From a virus, in IMG/VR virus record IMGVR_UViG_3300027797_000092, positions 1 to 30,452 of that record: a stretch of 30,452 nt of DNA; one strand, written 5' to 3'. This document shows positions 30,449-30,452 of the stretch, piece by piece. The position numbers were made by a program, and so were the translations under genes. Numbering within the stretch: position 1 is the stretch's first letter; the number at the start of each line of letters is the position of its first letter. The notes beneath the pieces are model-generated. The model made no database searches. It saw only the letters and a program-made list of their open reading frames with translations, and was not told where the DNA came from.

Positions 30449-30452
30449 ATGC
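30449..30452 (+). CDS. Start of a fifth array gene, cut by the window edge
   Basis: The final bases GGTCCTATGC match the conserved start block up to the edge, so a further unit begins here with ATG at 30449. Its coding content is outside the window. Confidence 0.5.

Noticed and set aside
1-30452. tRNA genes
   Set aside because: No cloverleaf with conserved T-loop and anticodon arm was recognised on either strand by eye; a short degenerate one could be missed.

Overview
The window is about 30 kb of a tailed bacteriophage with a short, podovirus-like tail, probably infecting a Gram-negative host. The evidence is a gene run of tail tube, tail fibre and DNA-ejection proteins that ends in a 3,282-residue virion protein, followed by a lysis cassette containing a lipoprotein with C-terminal membrane segments (spanin-like). 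Terminase, portal, capsid and DNA polymerase are not present; the first gene is cut by the left edge and a new gene begins on the last bases. The host phylum cannot be named. Most start codons in the structural and replication regions lack a Shine-Dalgarno sequence, which suggests a host tolerant of SD-independent initiation.

Layout. (1) 2-17208, + strand: tail tubular protein (partial), tail fibre, a small unknown, three ejection-type proteins of which the last is a giant polyvalent protein (HExxH zincin, up to three ADP-ribosyltransferase-like modules, GNAT, helical and Pro/Thr-rich regions), then holin, a two-TM protein and a unimolecular-spanin-like lipoprotein. (2) 17144-21685, - strand, tightly overlapping early operon: HTH protein, acidic protein, a 22-residue membrane peptide, an O-like replication initiator with iteron-like repeats inside its gene, a DnaC-like helicase loader, a transglycosylase-like muralytic enzyme, a ribbon-helix-helix protein, an ERF annealing protein with an SSB-like tail, two small proteins and a PD-(D/E)XK nuclease. 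(3) 21743-25369, + strand: RusA-like resolvase (possibly frameshifted), RecE-like exonuclease, a DUF3846-like protein and several small unknown genes, two of which share a duplicated 39-bp start region. (4) 25370-30452, + strand, about 70% GC: an array of separately promoted and terminated units. Three units share an identical 22-bp block around the start codon (encoding Met-His-Pro-Ala), a fourth and the partial fifth share part of it, yet the proteins are otherwise unrelated and unrecognised.

How it fits together: O-like protein, iterons and DnaC-like loader make a lambda-style replication module; ERF, RecE-like exonuclease and RusA form a recombination set; the ejection proteins would carry enzymatic domains into the host at infection; the GC-rich array looks like an accessory region where new genes were placed behind a copied promoter/start module.

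A whole-window property stands out. Reading by eye I found no GATC, AGCT, CGCG or GCWGC and a single GCGC (30391), although other palindromes (GGCC, CCGG, TCGA, GTAC) are common. This looks like strong selection by several restriction systems.
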